A stretch of 64,000 bases of DNA from Silurus meridionalis. Lineage: Eukaryota > Chordata > Actinopteri > Siluriformes > Siluridae. The notes beneath the pieces were generated by a model, which was not told the origin of the DNA, made no database searches, and worked only from the letters and a program-made list of their open reading frames with translations. How positions within the stretch are numbered: position 1 is the first letter of the stretch; each line of letters starts with the position of its first letter. Made by a program: the position numbers and the translations under genes. Positions 10,700-64,000 of this stretch are shown here, piece after piece. The DNA lies in assembly GCF_014805685.1 (NCBI RefSeq), contig NC_060906.1, positions 8,534,846 to 8,598,845 of the forward strand. Direction: 5' to 3'.

Positions 10700-11614
10700 T
10701 TTATTTATTCAGAACAGGGTAAGGCAGTTAAGTGAGATGACGGGGGAAAAAAACCAAAACAAGGAACATGAGGGGGAAAAAAACAGGACACCTCCAAATA
10801 AAAACCTTTCTCCAGGTAAATAATATCTCCCTTAAATAATTAAGAACAGCATCCAAAATGTACCAGACAAGAAACAGAAAGAAAGATGATCTTCAAGGAA
10901 TGAATACAGTGACTTAAAAAAAAAGAAAAGAGTAATGTGCCGTGACGTTATCATGTCCCTCCGTTGCTGGAAGTAAGCAGTAAGCGCTTCGTGTCTTGTG
11001 GTTAAGTGGGGAAAAAACCCATCATCAGTGCAGCCCTGAGTCTGGGATGGACCGAGCTGGTCCCCAGTTCCACAAGCCCCACCCACAGTTCCCCCAAGCC
11101 CCGCCCCCATCATCAGGGAAGTTAAAGCATGGCGTCAGCAGGAGCCTGCAAGCCAACGTGAGGATCACAGTGGAGCTTAATAAAGGAATGCATATTGGGG
11201 GGGGAAAAAGGCAAGAGTGCGCCAGAGTGAGAGGAACGGATCAGGCGTACCTGAAATTGCCCCCCCCCAAAAAAAAAAAAATCAAAAATTTCGATTTGTG
11301 TATTGAGGGTTGGTTAGTGAATGTTACAGCTGTTTTTTTTTTTTGTTTACATCGATTTATTCATTTTTTTGTTGTTTTTTTTGCCTTAGCTTTATACTCT
11401 ATTCTGTTTGAACAGTGCATTACACAAATGTACAAGGGAAAAAATACTGCTTTTACACTATACATTTTTTTCTAAAATATATACAGAGTACAATAAGTTA
11501 TTGACATTTCCATAATGAGTTGCAGCCGCTTTGCACGTTCGTGCGCGCATTTTAATGTGCTAATGTGCATGTGAGAATGCAAAAGATCGGTCGTACGGAA
11601 CACACTCGCGCTCG

Positions 11615-11691
<77 letters not shown>

Positions 11692-12440
11692 GTGGGTCTA
11701 TGGTCGTCTACAGGCAGCTACTTATTTGGTTATAAGAGTACGAGTTTTTTGTTAGAGCTACCCGGTGGTGAAAGCGAAGGTTTCTGCTCCACGCGGGTCA
11801 AATAAAGTTAATCCTCTCTTTGTACAGAGTCTGAGGGCCGAGCCCTCGCTTTCTCAATTATACATTAAATACCCTTTTGACATTTACAACCTAGGATTGT
11901 TAGCTCTAATAAAAAATAGATTTCTCGAAAAAAATAGTTCTTGCAGTGCTCTCTCACTTTCAAGCGTGCACCCTGGGGAAAAAATAAACGCTTTATTGTT
12001 TCGTGGTCGATGAGCAAAATACGACTTTCCATAGCGACCCCACCTCCAGACAACCGTTACATCCCAGTGCTCTATACACAGGATTTTTTTTATTTATTTT
12101 GTCTTTCTTTCGAACACTAGAGGACATAGGCTGTTCTGCTAAAGTTTCCGGTTTAGCATCATCATCGCCTCGTATCTCTTCCTCGATCGTCATCAGTGCT
12201 TTGTACGAGAAAGAACCACAGCAAAAAAAAAAAGGAAAACGAATGTGTGTCTGTCAGTCAATATTATCCTCATACAAGCACGCGCACACACACACACACA
12301 CACACGTAGGTACGTCCATTAGCCCTTTAAGGTGAAAATGTCAAGAAATACCCTCAGCCCTTTGGCCCTCCTACTAAACACACCGTACTCAAACCCACTC
12401 GCGAGTCTCTAGCCTACACTGTTTGACGTGCATGGTGTTT
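10700..12440 (-). other. fryl: fryl 3'UTR and poly(A) signals
   Basis: On the minus strand, AATAAA occurs at 10704-10709 and 10700-10705. This defines a 3'UTR of about 1.7 kb after the TGA at 12441-12443. It contains a CA run at about 11617-11686 and another at 12283-12305, which are UG tracts in the RNA, plus A-rich and T-rich homopolymers. The end point is inferred from the signals only. Confidence 0.6.
11617..11686. repeat. (CA)n microsatellite in fryl 3'UTR
   Basis: An uninterrupted CA run of about 70 bp reads as UG in the fryl transcript. Confidence 0.9.
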
Positions 12441-61102
<48,662 letters not shown>

Positions 61103-61557
61103 CTAAAGACACAAGACACGTGGGAGTGAACTTTAGTGAAAGGTTTCACATATTACGGAAAAATGTTGCATATATTTAATATAGAATCGATTCTTGAAAA
61201 TTAAATTCACCCCGTCAGTCCATGCACCGATGATTTAGATTAGAATCGAGAATCAGCATGAAGGCTTCAGGAATGTGATTTAATGAGCCCAGAATATTAA
61301 TGATTATCACGAAGAAGAAGATCTGATTGGTTAAAATGAAAGAATTAAGAAAAGCTCCTGCAAAAAAAGCCTTTTATTGACACATTTGCCCAACGTGCTT
61401 CGAACAACTCCTCAGCCCTGAGTCCATCATCAGTACAGCTGCAAAACACGGGAAATCCACAGACTGATGTGGGCTGCAAATCCGTCCCATAGGACAGAAG
61501 GAACCCAGCGTCCATGCCGAGACTTACTGGAAGACCGGGAGGCGCCGGGCCGAGGAT
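61103..61557. other. fryl intron segment, nothing firm
   Basis: Intronic sequence lies upstream of exon 60999-61102. No coding exon or classified repeat was supported before the MITE at 61558. Confidence 0.4.
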
Positions 61558-62077
61558 CAGTGGTGGACAGTAAGAAAGTAAATATAACGTTACTGTACTT
61601 AAGTAGCTTTTTGGCGTATTTGTACTTCACTGAAGTGTTTCTATTCGGGGAGACTTTTACTTTTTACTCCGCTACATGTTTTGAAATCAGTCTTTTTATT
61701 TCTATGGGGAAAAAATAGTAACTGGTCAAACACGCAGCAAACAACCAATCAGGGTCTGTTTTAAACTTGTTCTGATTGGCGCTTGGTGGTTTCTACTGAT
61801 CACCAACATACAGTTCGGTTTTGGACTCATGATCATTTGAATAGATATCAATCAGTGTTCGACTCATTAATATCATTCTATTAATAGATCGTTGTGCTGA
61901 GATTCACATCAGAGTCTTTTCACATAAACTGAGTTGATTAAGAGTCTTGTGATAAAAATGATAATAGGATCGTTACAGCCGTAATAAATCATAGTACCTT
62001 GTATGCTTAATTTGAAGGCAAATACTTTTGTACTTTTACTCAAGTGAGCACTTTCACTTTTATTTCGTCCACCACTG
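61558..62077 (+). mobile_element. hAT-type MITE (CAGYGGTGGAC family), copy 3, intact ends
   Basis: CAGTGGTGGAC (61558-61568) and GTCCACCACTG (62067-62077) are perfect 11-bp inverted repeats. They extend to 13 bp if the flanking AT pair is included. The 520-bp interior is noncoding and shares blocks with copies 1 and 2. No convincing 8-bp target duplication was seen. Confidence 0.85.
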
Positions 62078-62580
62078 ATGGCAATACAAAAATCCCCGCA
62101 GCACTACAGAGTTACAGTGTCACGTTTTCCCCGAGTAGTAAGAACTCCGGACTCAATGGAGAAGGTCTGTGTATTCATTCACAAATCATGGTGCGCAGAT
62201 TCTCACTGCTCTGCTTCTACTACCAAGAGCATTCTCCGCCATTGACTCCTGTGTACATTTGTGCGGATACTAATGCTAAGGTAGATATGGAAGAAGTGCA
62301 TGCAGCGATCAGCAAGCCAGAGTTTGAACACCTTGAGGAGGCTTTTAATGCTGCTGGACACTTCAACACTTTTACCGAAACACAACCCACTTGTGTGTTT
62401 GTGGGCCATTCAAATGTTTCCATGTACCGCATATGTCTGCATCTGTTTTTTTGTTTAACCCCTAAGATCAGTGCACAAGGATCACCATGAGTCGAATAAA
62501 CCCGCTTAGAAGACGAGGCCAATCAAAAGACCTCCTAGAAACAAGATCGGCTCCCGTAACAGGTGTCGGTCGCCACTCAC

Positions 62581-62625
62581 CTGGAGAGTCTCAATCTGCT
62601 TACGGATGCTGTTGTTTGATGGCAT
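62581..62625 (-). CDS. fryl: Candidate 45-nt exon upstream of first fryl exon in window
   Basis: The minus strand reads MPSNNSIRKQIETLQ between a strong pyrimidine-rich acceptor (CCCTCCCCCCTATTCTTACC, then CTCCAG) and a consensus donor CAG/GTGAGTGG. It is phase 0 on both sides and would join in frame to NKDPKMSRV at 61102. It could be a cassette exon or, because it opens with ATG, part of an alternative start. I do not recall these residues in the human reference protein. Confidence 0.4.
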
Positions 62626-62788
62626 CTGGAGCAAGTGAATTTGTGAAACGGGGTAAGAATAGGGGGGAGGGTCAAAAGTATAGGGGGTTTTGTAAGTTAG
62701 AGGAAAACATGCATGTTAAAAAAAAAAAAAAAAAAAGATGCAACATGAACTTACACAAATCAAATATTTAATAAACTAATATTGTGCA

Positions 62789-62792
62789 CAGT

Positions 62793-62834
<42 letters not shown>
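62789..62834. repeat. (GT)n microsatellite
   Basis: A GT run of about 46 bp in a fryl intron. Confidence 0.9.
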
Positions 62835-62836
<2 letters not shown>

Positions 62837-64000
62837 CTGTGTACAGCGTTAGAAGAAGACTGGACATTCCCCCAGAGTGAATCATGAGAAAACCAAAGGA
62901 TAACAGAGAAACACAAATATGGCAATCTAGGGTTCTAGATTTGGGAGGGAAAAGTGCAAAGGAACGATATTTCGACCTGAAAATCCCAATGTGGCAGCCG
63001 GAAAAGACACCTCTTTAAATGAATATCCACTCGATAAAACCTGGAATTCGTGACTGACAAAGCAACAAAATGTCTGATCGACAAAACGACACGTTATCGG
63101 AATGACATTTTGGAGAAACCAGCCAAAACATATCTAATAATAAAAAGACTGAAAAATGCAAACAAAAGGATTCATTGTTTATGAAAGAGCTGTTTTTCGC
63201 TTTGAAAGTTTGTGTTTAAGTTCCAGTACAAATTTCTCCTACAGGGCGGGCTTAATCACTCTTCACTCTCATTGACTAGTGGGATTTGGATTCTGAACAA
63301 AGTCTGGAGAGCGTTCTGGAGGTGGTCCAGTACCGGAATTTACTCCTTTCCTTCCATGCTTTATTTGATAAGATATTAGATTATGATTAATATTGAGTTT
63401 TTGAGTCATTAATTAAAGAATGAAAACTTTTATTCGAGAAAGCTTTTTTTCCCCAGAATTTTTCTTATTTAAATGTGTATATTTTTGTTGAAAAAACAAA
63501 TTTTGGTACTTCTGGCCCCAAACTAAACTATAGTCTGGGTATCTTAGTTTTTCTGAGCCGACACACTGGAATGGTATCTCAATCTGAAATCAGGAAAAGT
63601 CTGAAATCAGCATCATTGCAGAAAAAGCACTTGGATTAGTAAAAAAAAAAAAAAAAAAAAAAAAAAACAAGACAAATGGAGCGATTAAAAGCAAGCAAAG
63701 CAAAATTTTGGTTGATTTTGGTGGGTGGAGCGACAGAAGGAGACGCGGACAAACATGAGGGGAAAAACATTCTACATTCTGTATCATAAAGCACAAGTGA
63801 ACTGGAAGAGCTCAAGGATCAAATCAGGGGGGAAAAAACAAAATCCCAACAATGAGCCGAGGAATCACAAGCAATTGGGCTACAGACGCGTTTTATCCAC
63901 CACCGACGTCAAAGCTACTCATTGATCATCGATAGATTGGTTCCATTCACAAAATAAAAAACGCAAATCGGATCAGAACTCGGCTCGGATTACAGGAGAG

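Larger units (their letters stand above)
62078..64000. other. fryl intron to right edge
   Basis: The stretch contains an open plus-strand frame at 62044-62490 with no recognised similarity, a candidate 45-nt fryl exon at 62581-62625, a GT run at 62789-62834 and a poly-A of about 27 bp at 63640-63667. The missing upstream fryl exons, encoding the first roughly 330 residues, were not found here and should lie beyond 64000. Confidence 0.5.

Noticed and set aside
11472..11681. Frames rich in Val-Cys or His-Thr at this and other CA/GT runs (for example 19687, 21315, 42755, 59163)
   Set aside because: They are translations of dinucleotide repeats and have no coding value.

Overview
The window is vertebrate, almost certainly teleost fish, nuclear DNA. 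It has GT-AG introns, long CA/GT and AT microsatellites, and dense hAT, Tc1/mariner, RTE and L2 remnants typical of fish. A catfish or related ostariophysan is possible, but species cannot be fixed from sequence alone. Three protein genes were reconstructed exon by exon, with every splice phase checked by hand. They occur in the order slc10a4 (+), zar1 (+), fryl (-), which I recall as the conserved order in other vertebrates (human 4p11). That order supports zar1 rather than zar1l and fryl rather than fry.

Layout. 735-3600: slc10a4, three coding exons, 409 residues, an SLC10 transporter of aminergic and cholinergic synaptic vesicles. 4.1-8.1 kb: intergenic and repeat-rich, with two LINE fragments head to head (L2-like on minus, RTE-like on plus) and a hAT-type MITE. 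8.14-9.6 kb: zar1, a compact maternal-effect gene with four coding exons and 339 residues, preceded by two TAATTG motifs and two E-boxes. 9.8-10.7 kb: a short spacer between convergent genes. 10.7 kb to the right edge: fryl on the minus strand, with a 3'UTR of about 1.7 kb and 49 coding exons between 12441 and 61102. The joined exons give 8106 coding bases, exactly 2702 codons with the stop. The first roughly 330 residues lie past the right edge.

fryl introns hold most of the window. They contain Tc1-like elements, several hAT MITE families, a fold-back element that abuts a splice acceptor, and a composite minisatellite of about 4.6 kb (47.9-52.5 kb). They also contain many CA/GT tracts a few bases from splice sites, some arranged as complementary pairs around exons.

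The most interesting candidates are unannotated alternative exons of fryl: a 9-nt microexon (32344-32352), a 45-nt exon (62581-62625) and a 246-nt exon (22613-22858). All three preserve frame. Others are the complementary CA/UG tracts flanking fryl exons, the transposon-derived polypyrimidine tract at 44669, the ovary-type promoter motifs of zar1, and a 64-codon ORF that is 47 percent Lys/Arg at 30197. No rRNA, tRNA, CRISPR or prokaryotic feature was seen.
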